Positions 12,470-24,599 of a stretch of DNA of 64,000 bases are shown here, in pieces (the first letter of the stretch is position 1; every line of letters starts with the position of its first letter). A program made the position numbers and the translations under genes. The notes under the pieces are model-generated. The model was not told the DNA's origin. It saw only the letters and a program-made list of their open reading frames with translations, and did no database searches. The stretch comes from Aquilaria yunnanensis (lineage: Eukaryota > Streptophyta > Magnoliopsida > Malvales > Thymelaeaceae). Location of the stretch: NCBI GenBank assembly GCA_039654915.1, contig CM077597.1:61594001-61658000 (forward strand), given 5' to 3'.

Positions 12470-14918
12470 ATGCCTGTTCCCGAGAGTTGGCAACCTCTTC
12501 TTTCTCACCCTTGCTGCACTACTCCGGCAAAACTAGCGAAGTGGAAGAAAAAGTTTTTCTTACCCTCTTACTCTGTGACGAGGTTGCCCCGTCCTGACCA
12601 ATTTCCTTTCTCCAACCGAAGTGATGAAATCACCGTTTTCCGATCCCAACTGAAGGCCGGACTTCGATATCCCCCCCCTGGAGATGGTTAGCGCATTCTG
12701 CAACTTCCATGGCATTGCCGTTACCCAACTCCCACCGAACTCGTACTGCTATTTCAACTCCTTCCTCTGTATGTGCGGCGTTTTCAAAATAAAACCTCAC
12801 TTTGTAGTTTTTCGTCAGTACTACAAGCTCTTCGTGGTCCCGAAGGGTGGCTTCTACTTTATGCTACCTTGGGGATCCGGGAGCAAAAAGTATACGTTCA
12901 CCTACGCCACCAAAGACAGCTGGCGAGGGTGGCAACAAAAATTCTTTTTCCTGAAGAAGTCGGAGGCTTGGTCGCACGTCCCGACCAAGTGGGCTCAGGG
13001 GAGGCTCAAGATGGATGTTGTTGACCCGAAGATACTGCTAGACGCCGACGTAGCACCTATCTTCGAGGAGTTCGACAGGCGCATTCGGGCCATCTCTGAC
13101 TGGGCTGCCGAGGTCTCTCCTCGTGCCCTTTACCGCTTTCCGATCAACTGGAGGCTCATGACCGAAGAGGTCCTTCGAGAACTCAAGGTGGTAAAGGAGC
13201 ATGTGACAGACCTCAACATGCCGAAACCGGCTTCTTCGGGGAAGGACTCCTGGCTCGTGAAACTCCTTCGGGGGAAAGAGACTTATGAGTCTTTTTACGA
13301 GAGTAAGTTACTTTCTCATTTTTTCCTTCATAACTTCATCTTGGACTTACACTGATCTTCTCTTCCTTTTTTCAGAGATGGGTGACGACGCGACTGCCTT
13401 CTACAAGGCTCTTTTTACCGGGCAGGCCTAGAGGGGCGAACAGACAAAGAAGGCCGCCTCTCGGAGGCTAAAGCAGACTTCGGGCGGCCCTCCCTCCAAA
13501 CGGGCAAAGAAAGCTGCTCCTTCCTCTCTTCCGCAAATTCCGGAGGAGGTAGGCGAGGAGCCCGAAGACCTTGCTGCCCCTTTGCCCGAGGTTCCTTCTG
13601 TCGACGTCCCTTCTTCCGACGTCCTTCCTCAAAGCCCCACGCCTACGTATGCTCTTCCGGAGGGCGATGGGGAGGAGACCCCTTCTGCATAGTAACGGCG
13701 CCAAATAAAAGGCAAGGGGATCTCTACTGAGGCGACGTCGATTCTTGACGACGACGTTACCGAGGTGCCAGCAGGTTTGTACTTTGTCGAAGAGCCCTTT
13801 TCTTCTCTTGTAAATCCTTAAGGGGTTTTTGGCCTTAACCAATTTTCCTGCCTTGTTGTGCAGCGGAGGTGGCCACTCCTGACTGGGTTGCCGAACACGC
13901 CCGCAAGAGGGCCCTTCGGGATGCCCAAGTCCCAGCAGGGAAAGTGCCGAAGGAGCCCTTCTGGACGTTCACGGAGGACATGAATATGTACTCCGAGGAC
14001 TGTCCCGAGATGGCCAGGCAGATATGCAAAGGGGTGTTTACTGAGGCCTCTTATAAGGCCCTTACGGAGGCTTACCCAGGCGACATCTCTTTGGCCGCCA
14101 AACTCACTGAACATGCCGCCCAGGTATGCTTCACTGTTTCCTTAGTGCCAATTTCGCCTTTGCCTTTTACTTAGCGTCATTTTCCCTTTGTTTTGCCCTT
14201 TTTGCAGCTGATGGGTTATGCCTGGTTGCTCCGTGTTCGGGTGGCGCGAGAGACAAAACGGAGGGCGTCACTCTGGGACCTTTACACCAAGATGAAGGCC
14301 CAGTGTTCGGCGTTGGCTGCCGATAATGCTCAGCTGAAGCAGTCTTCGGAGAAGGAAATTGCTGAACTTCGGGAGGGGTTCATAAAAGAGAAAGAGGAAC
14401 TTGAGAAAGGCACCTCCCAGAAACTTTCCGACCTCGGCTCTCGGATGGCGGAGCTGACTTCGACCGTAGAAGCGATTCAAAAGGATAAGTCAGAAAGTGA
14501 CGCAATCCTTGCGAAGACGCTCGAGGAAAAGGCCCAGCTCGAAGCCGAGGTCGCATCTCTAAAGAAGCCTTTAGAAGAGAAGAAGAAGATGAAGGCATTG
14601 AAGAGAAAGCTTAAGGATCTGGAAAAGGATTACGCGGATCTGGAGAAGGACTATGCAGATTTGGCGGTCAAGAAGCGGGAGTCCGATGATATGACGAAGT
14701 TGGGATTTCAAGACGGCTTCTGTCTTGCTCGGCACCAAATTCTGCAGAAGTTCCCAGATTTTGACCTCTCCTTCCTGGAAGGCATGAACATCCCGAAGGA
14801 GCCTCGGTGGACTTGGTCCAAGATCGAGCACTTGAAACTGCCTCCTTCTTTCTCGACGCCGAAGGCTGCTGATAAAAGCACAGAGGCTGGCAGTTCTCAA
14901 GACGCCGAGGTTCCTTAG
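12470..14918 (+). pseudogene. antisense gene of element A (Transposase_28-like), broken
   Basis: Same four-exon plan as the intact copy in element C: exons about 12470-13302, 13376-13774, 13864-14123 and 14208-14918, each intron with GT and AG ends. Exon 1 begins MPVPESW and keeps the conserved VVPKGGFYF motif. A frame change sits near 12670-12685 at a run of seven C. In-frame TAG stops occur at about 13428 and 13693 in exon 2. Exon 4 encodes a long charged coiled coil, with tandem K-D-L-E-K-D-Y-A-D-like units near 14610-14665. Function of the protein family is unknown; this copy is probably dead. Confidence 0.82.
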
Positions 14919-15053
14919 TTTGTACTAGGGCCTTTTGTCTTCATTTTCTTCTTCTTTTTTGTAGTCTTTCAGCAACTTTCTTCTTTGTAAGCACTCTTTG
15001 GCTCAATAGATAAAAATTTGGCTAAGTATTTTTTGCCAGATCCCTTTGTTGCC

Positions 15054-15212
15054 CTTTGTCCCGAACATAATTCGCTCGAGAGACTTCGGAAAACCATACT
15101 TTTGCTTTCCTTTGTCCCGAACATATTCGCTCAAGGGACTTCGGAAAACCATACTCTTGCTTTCCTTTGTCCCGAACATATTCGCTCAAAAGACTTCAGA
15201 AAACCATACTTT
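15054..15212. repeat. three hairpin repeats between convergent genes, element A
   Basis: Three units each contain TCCCGAACATATTCGCTCAA or a close variant followed by GACTTCGGAAAACC or a variant, starting near 15059, 15114 and 15171 (period about 56 bp). CCGAA and TTCGG arms allow a short hairpin. The same family is expanded in element C. Confidence 0.75.
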
Positions 15213-15323
15213 TTGCTTTCCTCGGCGATTGCTTTCGTGAGACTCTTGTTTTGTACTTCTTCAGAACTTTTTACTTAGACAAATTTGTCCAACTTGTGCA
15301 ATACAACCTTCCCACACCACGTT

Positions 15324-18300
15324 TTAGGCATAGAATTTTTTCAAGGCCTCTGAGTGCCAAGTGTTCTTTAATTCTATGCCTTCGGCATCACCGAGCTTAT
15401 AAACTTCTTTTCGTACTTCGGCAAGTACCAGGTACGGTCCTTCCCAATTTGGGCGAAGTACCCCGTGGGATGGCTTTCGGGGTGCAAATTCAGCCTTTCG
15501 GAGAACGAGGTCTCCCTGTTTTATTCCCTTTGGCCTGGCGCGTAGGTTTATGGCTGCTGCTATTCTTTGCTGGAAAGCTTTTCTTCTCAGCTCGGCTACT
15601 TCTCTGTGTTCGCCGACGAGGTCGAGCTTGGTTCTCAGGCCGAGGTCATTTCCACTTTCATCGAACACTTGGACTCGTATTGATGGTTGTACTACCTCGA
15701 CAGGGATGATGGCCTCTGTGCCGAAGAGGAGTGAAAAGGGCGTTTCCCCTGTGGCTCTTTGGGGTGTTGTTCGGTAACTCCATAACACGCTCTGGAGTTT
15801 TCCTGGCCATTTCCCTTTTGCTTCCCTCAGTCTCTTTTTCAGACCATCTTTTATGGTCCTGTTAGATACTTCCACCTGCCCATTACTTTGGGGGTGAGCT
15901 ACTGGGGCGAAGTGCATTTTTGTCCCGAGGTCGCTAATGAACTCTTGGAATCCTTTGTCTATGAACTAGGATCCATTATTCGCTACGAGTACCCTCGGTA
16001 TGCCGAATTTGCATACGATGTTTTTCCATACGAACTTCTGCACTTCTTTTGCCGAGATAGTTGTCAGAGGTTCTGCCTCGACCCACTTAGAGAAATAGTC
16101 AACTGCTACTATGCAGAACTTTACGCCTCCAGGCGCCGTTGGGAGTGGCCCGATGAGATCTATGCCCCAAACTGCGAAGGGCCAAGGATAGTCTGCCGAA
16201 GTCACGAACTCTGAGGGTGTTCTTTGGATGTTCGCATGTCTCTGGCAACTACCACATTTCTGGACGAACTGCCTGGCGTCCTTTCTCAGGGTAGGCCAGA
16301 AGTATCCTTGGTGAAGTATCACTGCTGCGAGGGCGTCGGTTCCGATGTGCGAACCACAGGCACCTTCGTGAACTTCTTCGAGGATCATTTCAGTATCCTC
16401 TTCACTAACACACCTCTGTAGTGGATTTGCATATCCTTGCCGATATAGTTCTTCTCCAATTAAGAAGAAACGTCCGGAGCGCCTTCGCACTTTTGCGGCT
16501 TCGCTGGGGTCTTCGGGGAGTATGTTAGTTGCGAGATACGTTTTGATTGGTTCTTTCCATCCTTTCCCCGAGGTCTCTATGCTTAACACCGCGATGCTGG
16601 GGTGGCTTAGCACTTCGGTGCAAGTTTTGGACTTCGCCAAACAGTCTGCCTCAGCATTTTCTCGTCGGGGTACGTTCTCGATTTTCATGACGTCGAACTC
16701 CCGAATAAGCTTTGTTACCAACTCATGGTATTTCGCCAAGGTCGGGTCTTTCGCGCTATAGTCCCCTGCCATTTGCCGGACCACCAGCTGGGAATCACTA
16801 TGGGCTTTCAAGTTTCTCACGCCAATTTTTCTGGCTAGGCGTAATCCTGCTATGAGGGCCTCATACTCGGCCATATTGTTGGTGGCGTTGAAACTGAACT
16901 TGATGGCCTTCATTACTTCTAGGCCTTCGGGGCCTCTGATAATCACTCCAGCTCCCTGGTGTTCGGATCCTGAGGCCCCGTCAACATATAACGTCCATTC
17001 TGGCTCGTCTTCGCCCGAAAATGAATGTCCCTCCTCGGTGTTTGGTACTTCGGCGATGAAGTCTGCCAAAGCTTGAGCTTTTATAGCTTTCCGGGGTTCA
17101 TACGTGATGTCGTGTTTGCCAAGCTCTATAGACCACTTGGAAAGCCTTCCCGAGTGATCAACTTTCCTCATAACATCCCGTAGAGGCAGGGTACTTCGGA
17201 CGATAATGGGGTGAGCCTAAAAATATGGCCGCAGCCTTCTCCCTGCAAGCACTAAGGCATATATAGCTTTTTGAAGCAAAGGGTACCTGACTTCAGCGCC
17301 ATGCAAGGACTTGCTGACATAGTAGACCGGCCATTGCTTTGGCCCTTCTTCTTTCACGAGGACCGACCTCACAGCTTTTTCTGTGACGGCGAGGTATAAT
17401 ACGAGGGGCTCTCCCTCCCGAGGTTGCCGCAGGGTCGGCAGGCTGGCCAAGTAGACTTTGAGTTCTTCCCAGGCTTTTTGGCAATCTTCATCCCAAGGAT
17501 GACCATTCCTTCCGAGGTCGCCTTCCATTTTTGCTGCCTTTGTGAGGACTTTGAAGAAGGGTCGACACCTATCTCCGTACCTGGAAATAAACCTGCTCAG
17601 AGAGGTTATTCTTCCGGTGAGTCTTTGCACGTCTTTGACTGTGGCAGGAGTTTGGAATTCAAGCAGAGCCTTAATCTTCTCGAGGTTAGCATCGATGCCT
17701 CTTTCGGATACCATGTACCCAAGGAACTTTCCCGAGGTCACGCCGAAGATGCATTTCTCAGGATTAAGGCGGATCCCGAAGGCTCTAAGTTTTTGGAAGG
17801 TTTCCTCTAAATCTGCAACGTGGTAGCCAGGCAGTTTGCTTTTGACTATCATATCATCAACATACACCTCCATGTTCCTCCCCATTTGGTCTTTGAAGAA
17901 TTTTTTCATCAGCCTCTGGTAGGTGGCTCCTGCATTTTTGAGTCCGAAGGGCATCCTGATATAGCAATATGTTCCTCCCTCAGTGATGAAGGCGGTCTTC
18001 TCCTCATCTTCGGGGTTCATCCTTATCTGATGATACCCATTGAAAGCGTCCAGGAAACTTAGGAGTCCGTAGTTGAGTCTACCAATTGGTCTATTGGCGG
18101 AAGAGGATTTGAATCTTTCGGGCAAGCATCGTTCAAATTTCTGAAGTCGATGCACATCCGGAGCTTACTACTTCCTTCTTTTGTGGCGATTACCACGTTG
18201 CTTAGCCATTCGGGGTAGTTTACCTCCCGGATAACACTAGCGTCTATCAGACGCTGGACTTCGGTCTTGACGAAGTCACTTTTGTGAGCTGAGGTGCTCC

Positions 18301-20844
18301 GTTTCTTTTGCCGGACAGGTTTTACTTCCGGACTTGCTTTGAGGCTATGCTGGATTACGCGAGGGTTTACCCCTGGCATGTCCTTCGGCGAGTAGGCGAA
18401 CAGAGCTTTATTTGCAAGCAGAAAAGATACAAGTTTTTCCTTGTCTCCTTCGGCCATGCTTTTCCCTATTCGGGTACTATGGCCTGGGACAAGCTCTACT
18501 TCTTCTGTTTCCGCTTTTGTGGGATCTTCTGCCTCGCCCCTTTCCAGCTCTTTTGCTTCTACAGCATGTGCTAAGTTGCTTGCTGGAGCCTTTCGTGCTC
18601 TGAAGAACACCTTTCTCACCTCGCCTTGATCAATGAAGATCTTTGCGTCTCCTTCCTTGGTGGCAAAGGTGACGGTCAAGTACTTTACATCTGGGCGAAT
18701 GTGCAGATTTCCCTGTGTCTGTCTGCCGAGGATGGCGTTGTATGACGAAGGAACGTCCATGACTATGAATCTTGCCATGGTAGAGGCGAACAACTCAGCA
18801 GTTCCTTTCTCCGAAGTTCCTTTCATCATCAAGGGGAGGTCGATCCACCCGAGGACAGGTAGCTCAGATGGTCCTACGCCGAACGTGGGTGAAGTAACAG
18901 CCTTGAGGTCACTCCTGGATACGCCCAAGCTTGGCAGCAAATGTGAGAACAAGACGTCTACATTTGACCCATCGTCCAGCAGTACCCTCTTGACGTCCCA
19001 GTTTCCTATCCTCGCCATTATCAGCAATGGATCGTCATGGGTAAAAACGATGGTGGAGCCATCCTCGCGGGCCAATTTTTTCGTTGGGCTCTGATATTCC
19101 ATCATCGCTATCTCTCTGGCCCTTCTTTTTCTTTCCGAGGATGGAAGTCCGGTTGCTATCGTCTGTATTACTCCTGCCGAAGGTGGAGGACGCCTTCTCA
19201 GACTTCGGTTCCTTCGCCTGTCTGAATCGTAATCCTCATCATCGGGCTTTCCTTCTTCCTCTTTTTTCCCCTTCGGGGAAGGCATTCTCAAATAACGCCG
19301 AAGCTGGCCCTGCTTTATCAGTGATTCGATGTACTTTTTCAACTGAAAGCAGTCTTCGGTGTCATGACCGTGATCACGGTGGAACTGACAGAACTTCTTC
19401 ATGTTCCTTCTGTTGTCAGCAGTCATGCCCCTCGGTCGTTGGATTTGAGCCCCCTGTTTTTCCAATGCCATGAGGACGTTAGCCCTCGTGGTGCTCAGAG
19501 GTGTAAAGTTTTGGGGCTTCCTTCCTCCTACTCGCGCTCTCCGAGGTCGGCCTAACTGTTCCGTTGGACACCGGGCTTGCTGGCTGGACCCTTCACCACG
19601 AGCGTGAATATGGTCAGCCTTTGGTCCCGTCATTCTCAGCTCTTCGGCTGTCATATGTTGTTCAGCCCTTCGGTAGAATTCTCCCAGCGTGTCCGGGGGA
19701 TCTTTGGAGAATTCATAAAACAAGTGCGAATCCCTCCGGAGGCCTCTCGTCATGGCGAGGATGCGAATTTCGGGGCGAAAGTCCAGAACACTGAGGGCCT
19801 CTCTGTTGAACCTCTCGACATAGTCACGGATGGTCTCCCCGTTTCTTTGTGCTATGTCAAACATCTGGACGGGCATCTTCGCCGTCGGCTTGCTCCCAAT
19901 GAACTGTTGGGTGAACGCTATGGACAGCTCCTGGAACCCCCTGATGTTTCCGGGAGGCAGGGAATTGTACCAGGCAGTTGCTGGTCCTGCGAGGGTGACT
20001 TCGAAGCACTTGCAGAGTGTAGCATCATCAGCCCCGTGTAGCACCATGCTCCATTTGTACTTTGTTAGGTGGGCCTGGGGATCAGTCCGACCCTCATAGG
20101 TCTCTAGCCGAGGTAGCCTGAAGTCACTTGGCATGGCCGCCTCGACCACTGTTCGGGCGAAAGGAGTTTCATCTCCAGAGACGGTTTCAGTTAGCCTGGC
20201 CCAAACAGGCTTTCGTGCCACCTGCTGTTCCACTCTCTCCAGTCTTGCCAAGACTTTCTCCAGCAGGAGCGTAGCACTAGGCTCCTCTTCCTAGTGCTTG
20301 GAGGTTCTTTGGTAAAAGGACTGTTGCCGTCTCTTCGGGGAGCGACTTCGGTACCGAGTTGAGGGGGACCTTGCCTCTGGTGACAAACTTCTTCTGGACG
20401 GGACTTCGGGTCGTTCAGTCCTCGCTTTTTCCGCCAGCCGTGCTCCGAGGGGCAAGTTATCTGTCGAGGACTCTTCCCGTGGCTCCCCACTTCCCGAGCT
20501 ATGATGGGTTGCCCTTGGCCTTTTCTCCAGACGTCGTGCTGGCAAAGTGGGTTTTTGCGCCTGGGCTGGTTGCGGCCACCTTCGGTCTATCTGTTGTGTC
20601 ATTTCAGCCACAACAGACCTCTGAAAGTCTCGTAAAAAACCCATGGTGATGACAAGAGGGCGTTCCTCTTCAGGCAAGGAAGTCTCTGGGGGACTTTGTT
20701 CGGTAGCTGGTTGGGTCTCAGGCGCGGACGGGGACTTCGGGTTCCTTTGTCCTTCAAACGCCGAGTTTCGACAATAGCTACCTGGGAGTAGGTTCCCATA
20801 GACGGCGCCAAATGATGCCCCAAGGCATCTTCGTTTGCTGTCAT
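15324..20844 (-). pseudogene. gag-pol of element A, inactivated
   Basis: Reads leftward from an ATG at 20842-20844, inside the 5' LTR, through gag, protease, RT, RNase H, archaeal-type RNase H and integrase to 15324. A frameshift lies near 20745, an in-frame stop at 20291, a frameshift near 18100, and further in-frame stops at about 17217 and 15966. The stop at 15966 replaces the Q of the integrase motif NGSQF, and the preceding catalytic D of ADNGS is N. Protease keeps LLDDGSN. RT keeps YVDDM near 17850-17870. The gag zinc motif C-x2-H-x4-H-x4-C is present near 19350-19390. It cannot yield a working polyprotein from this copy. Confidence 0.9.
20793..20810 (-). promoter_or_regulatory. primer-binding site of element A
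   Basis: On the minus strand TGGCGCCGTCTATGGGAA follows the 5' LTR after a TT spacer. TGGCGCC is what a tRNA ending GGCGCCA would pair with (plant tRNA-Asp ends this way), but the rest does not fit tRNA-Asp well. The tRNA is unresolved. Confidence 0.75.
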
Positions 20845-21783
20845 GTTGACAGGTGGAGAGACTTCCTGAGGAGGCGAGCGCCTGGAGCTCTGGTTTCCCA
20901 GCTGAGTGTGCCTGAAAAGCTCAAAGAAGAGGTTAGGAGGTCCCCAGTTTGCTTTTCCGGGGAGGACCCTCCGACGCCCAAGTCAGTTTTCTGAGTGAAA
21001 GTGGAGGAAGAACACTAAGGGATCAAGTGTCTTGCTTGTTTTGTGTTTTCTCAGAGGGAGGAAAATGCCCATCCTTTGCCCAGTCCCATTTCCTAGTATT
21101 TATAGGAGTAGCTGGTCCATTCAGATCATGACACGTGTTCGATCGGATTTGATCTGTATTTTTGGACCTAGGGGACAGGCAGCCGTTTGCAGCCTCCTTT
21201 AGCCCTAGACCCGGACAGGTTGTGTCAGGACTGGGGCGGCTACGGCGTGTCAGTTCGCCGTTCTGATGTGACGTGTAGGGCTTGTGGGCGGCATGTCAGA
21301 GGCTCCTTAAATGCTCATACCGTACTCCTGAAGTCCCCTGGGCGAGGTCGCCCTTCGGTGCGTGCACCCTCTTCAGATTCTATCCGTCCTTCGGTGCGAG
21401 CACCTCTTTCGGGATCTATCCCATAGTTCTGGGAGTTCCCTTGATGAACACCTTCTTCGGGACTCACACCCATAGTTCGGGGATTCCCTTGTTCAGGTGT
21501 TTCTTGTTCGGGGAAGACCTCTTCGGGGCCTCTGCCTTCGGGGAGATTCTCCCTTGCTTCAGAGAGATGGCTCTCTTACCCGAAGACGGTCAGTTTGGCC
21601 CCTCGATGGAGATGGTGTTGTCCTCGGAATTCCTGACGAGCTAACCAAAGTCTTGAGCTCATAGTGTTTGACTTCGCACCTTCCGAGGTCAATGAAAAGA
21701 TCCTCTCTTGGGTGACGTCAGACTCCTCGGCCAATATTCTGGTAGGGAGTTACTACCGAGGAGGCAATAGCCTTTGGCTATCA
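20813..21783 (-). repeat. 5' LTR of element A (971 bp)
   Basis: Same length and ends as 10670-11640. The gag-pol ATG (20842-20844) lies 30 bases inside its end. Confidence 0.93.
21097..21137 (-). promoter_or_regulatory. LTR promoter of element A: TATA and G-box
   Basis: Minus-strand TATAAATA (21097-21104) with a palindromic G-box core CACGTG (21132-21137) about 28 bp upstream. The same pair occurs in the LTRs of B, C and G. Confidence 0.6.
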
Positions 21784-22338
21784 AACTTTTTGCTCGGGTG
21801 TCCAATTGTGGCAATTTAAGTTTCCACGTGAAGCTAAGAAAGAGTACTATAATTTCTGTGCATTCCTAAAGCTTGAATGTGCATAGGTTTTTCTTTATTT
21901 GTATTCAAAGTAAGGGAATATTTGGCCACATCATAGCACCATTAGTTAGGTTAAGGGTTTAGTACCAAGAGCCTAGTTTGACATTTGGATTTGAGGTCCT
22001 AATGTGGAAACTTTAGTGCACCTAGGTTGGTTCCAAAAAACCTAAGGAATGAGTCCAACCATGGTCTTTTCGAATCCACAAGGGTGAACCAAGTAATAGT
22101 GGGTAGGTATGTGCCTTGAGTGAAGGTTTTGTGCACTTGTAGCCTAAGCAAGGTTGCATAAGGTGCGAGTGAAAGCCTAGTGCACTCTTGTTAAGGCTTT
22201 AAGGTGGAAGCTTAGTACACAAGTAACATAAGCAAGTCTAAGGACTTGAGGTACAATGTGGAGGCTTAGTACACCTAGTGTGTTCCTTGGAACTTAAGTG
22301 AGGTTCATCCACCATGTTCACCTGTACAATAATCAATT

Positions 22339-23148
22339 TGATAGCCGAGGTACCGATCACACTTCGAACCCACAGGCTCAGAGAAAACACCAACCTCGGA
22401 GTGGAAATCACCTACCACGAAAGGAAGGGTGTTCGGCCTCCTGAAATCCAGCCTCGGCATTTCTCCATTCCTGGAAACGACAGTGCCAACCTCGGGGGGA
22501 TCAGTAAGCCATCCTCGGAAGTGAGGGTGCCTCCGAGAAAGGTTATCCTCGGGAAATATACCCTTGCGATGCCAAAGCGACCTTGGAAGACAAATTCTCC
22601 GAAGGGGTCTCCCCTACGGAATGGGGACCTCGGGAGTACGACATAAGCATTTAAGGAGCCTCTGACACTTCCCCGATAATCTGCCACGGGCATGCCCTGA
22701 CACGCCATTTGCAGGGACACTCTAGCACGTCACTCTCGGGTTGACTAGACTCCTAGCCCAGAGGCCCATGTCCTGCTAGGAGTCCTCTGTTGCCCAAAAG
22801 ATGTGGAACGCATCCCGCCGAACATGTGTCACGATCTGGGCCGGCCACACGAGAAGAACTATTACTATTCACCCCTCTATATGTACTTGGTAATTATTCC
22901 AGGTAAGGAGGAGGACATTACTTGAGACAATATACTCCTTTGCTCTTTATCATCTCGTGACTCCCAAAAATACTCACTTGGGCGTCAGAGGGTCCTCCCC
23001 AGAAAAACACTCCGGGGACCCCCTAACCCTTACTCTCTGTGATTTCCAGGTGATCCATGTAGAGCGTTATTCTTCCGGACTCATTTGTACTATCAGAAGT
23101 TCCTGCCATAGTCACCATGACACACACTGGAGATGCTGAAGGGCATCA
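22339..23148 (+). mobile_element. solo LTR of the element-B family (810 bp)
   Basis: Starts TGATAGCC, ends GGGCATCA, flanked by CAATT at 22334-22338 and 23149-23153. It is the reverse complement of the B LTRs (32625-33435 and 55750-56560) along its length, and it inserted in the plus sense. It keeps the ATG near its right end that in full elements starts gag-pol. Confidence 0.93.
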
Positions 23149-23387
23149 CAATTCTTTGACAATTTTTAGGTTCGATGTTAATGAAATGACATTTCAATGT
23201 TTTTTGGCCTTATTACCTATTTAATTATTCAAGTCAAAGTATTACTCATGCTTGATTATGTAGTAGGATTAATTAACTAGAAGCATGATGGTTTTAACTA
23301 GTGTGCATGTAATCAATTAGCCAACTGTGACTAGGGTGGTAGAAGTTCCTATAGGCTTCCTGGGCAGGCCCACGAGGGGCAGTGTCA

Positions 23388-24066
23388 ACTAGGGTGGCCT
23401 TGGTAGGCTCACCAAGACTCGTGCGGTTGTTAGATGATATGGTCCAGGTAGGATACTTGTGCATATTTGGTGTTTGAGCAATGGTATGGTGAATATGTTC
23501 ATGTGTTAGCGCGTTTATGTTCATTTGCACGAATATGGATGTTATTGGACACTCTCACCTTTGGGTGGTTATTGGTAGGCCTACTAAGACACAATGGTTG
23601 TGTGCCATGACCATGTAAACTAATGGTTTTCAAACCTGACCTGGTGTTTTGGTTACCATTCATATTCCTTGATGAATGAGTGATGTTGATGATGAATTAG
23701 CATAACAATACATCTAGGTACCTAAATATGTTTCGAAAAGCAATTGAATTTTGGTGTGCTAAACAATTTACGTGTTATGTGCATCCTGGGCTTTTCTACG
23801 CATGTCTCCTGGCGTGCCTAGTGTGTGCTCTGGTGCCCCTACCACTATGTCATGGTGCACCGATTTTAACGTCCATACGCCTATGATGCACCTAAAGTTC
23901 TTAAGCCCTTACATCGAGGTTTTAACAAACATTTAGGAAGTAACTCACTAGTCTAAACTTGATAAATATAATTGAGCTTCCTAAATTATTGCTTTATTCT
24001 AAGCCCCCAAATGGGCCATGGGGTCTTTTGGGCATCACAAAGGCTTAAAAAGAGGATAGCAAAAAG
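23388..24066. other. no recognisable feature
   Basis: Sequence after the Tekay-like LTR end, without ORF, repeat or promoter that I could support. Confidence 0.4.
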
Positions 24067-24525
24067 GTGACTAAGAGAAAGCCTAGGAGGAAAACCTTTG
24101 GCAACGCTCATTTAAAAAAGGCCCATGTAGTCTCCTTCACCACCATTGTCCATGCTGTCAAAATGAACCATGAGTTGAGGGTCCTGTTGGACATCGAGAT
24201 CCCTCTTTCAAACACCAAGATCCCTCTTTCAGACGACCTGGAAGTCGCCAAGCAAGGAGAGCTTGAAAAGGAGACCGCTTCTCCTCCTCCAAGCCCTCGT
24301 ACCACTGTGACTTTCCTTGGAGTAATGACTGAGGAAGCCCTGGCTGCTCGGGGATTGGAGAAACATAAAGAGAAGAGGAAGAAGGCTAAGGCACTAAAGG
24401 TGGTGCTTGAGGACGTTGATGAAATTTTTGACAGCGGCAGCACTTCCAGGCTGACCGAGGTCATTCACCAAGGTTCTTTCACTTCAGCTCCCATCTTTCT
24501 CAGTTACTTATCGGCTTACGACTAG
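24067..24525 (+). CDS. orphan 152-codon ORF, possibly a decayed antisense-gene exon 2
   Basis: Not recognised with confidence. The product is basic at both ends of its middle part (RKPRRK, HKEKRKKAKALK) with a P/S-rich stretch and an acidic VLEDVDEIFD. The order basic, acidic, then LTEV before a possible splice donor (AAG/GTTC near 24472) resembles exon 2 of the Tat antisense genes, where a basic segment ends in TEV or SEV before the donor. No promoter or partner exon was found nearby. It may also be a chance ORF in old repeat DNA. Confidence 0.3.
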   Translation: MTKRKPRRKTFGNAHLKKAHVVSFTTIVHAVKMNHELRVLLDIEIPLSNTKIPLSDDLEVAKQGELEKETASPPPSPRTTVTFLGVMTEEALAARGLEKHKEKRKKAKALKVVLEDVDEIFDSGSTSRLTEVIHQGSFTSAPIFLSYLSAYD

Positions 24526-24599
24526 ACTGAAGAATGGTTGGGTAGTAATTTTATAAATGAACTTTATCATGACTATCTACAGGAAAATTTAGCACCTAA

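Larger units (their letters stand above)
10670..21783 (-). mobile_element. Tat-lineage Ty3/gypsy element A, complete but decayed
   Basis: An 11.1-kb element on the minus strand, flanked by AACTT at 10665-10669 and 21784-21788. It has two 971-bp LTRs, a primer-binding site, gag-pol (minus), an antisense gene (plus) and a polypurine tract. The LTRs differ at roughly 25-30 sites by eye (about 3 percent), many being C/T or G/A changes. The dual RNase H and the antisense gene place it in the Tat group. Both genes carry stops and frameshifts. Confidence 0.93.
9468..23387 (+). mobile_element. Tekay/Del-like 3' LTR, interrupted by element A and a solo LTR
   Basis: Starts TGTTATATCCC after a polypurine tract and ends GTGTCA at 23387. 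Its own sequence is 9468-10669, 21784-22338 and 23149-23387, about 2 kb, close to the 2.1 kb of related LTR D1. The end GGCTTCCTGGGCAGG...GTGTCA is shared with D1 and D2. Element A (TSD AACTT) and a solo LTR (TSD CAATT) lie inside it. No TSD can be checked because the left half of the element is eroded. Confidence 0.7.

Noticed and set aside
20793..20810. Primer-binding site assigned to tRNA-Asp
   Set aside because: Only about the first nine bases agree with plant tRNA-Asp; the following CTGTGGGAA does not, so no tRNA is named.
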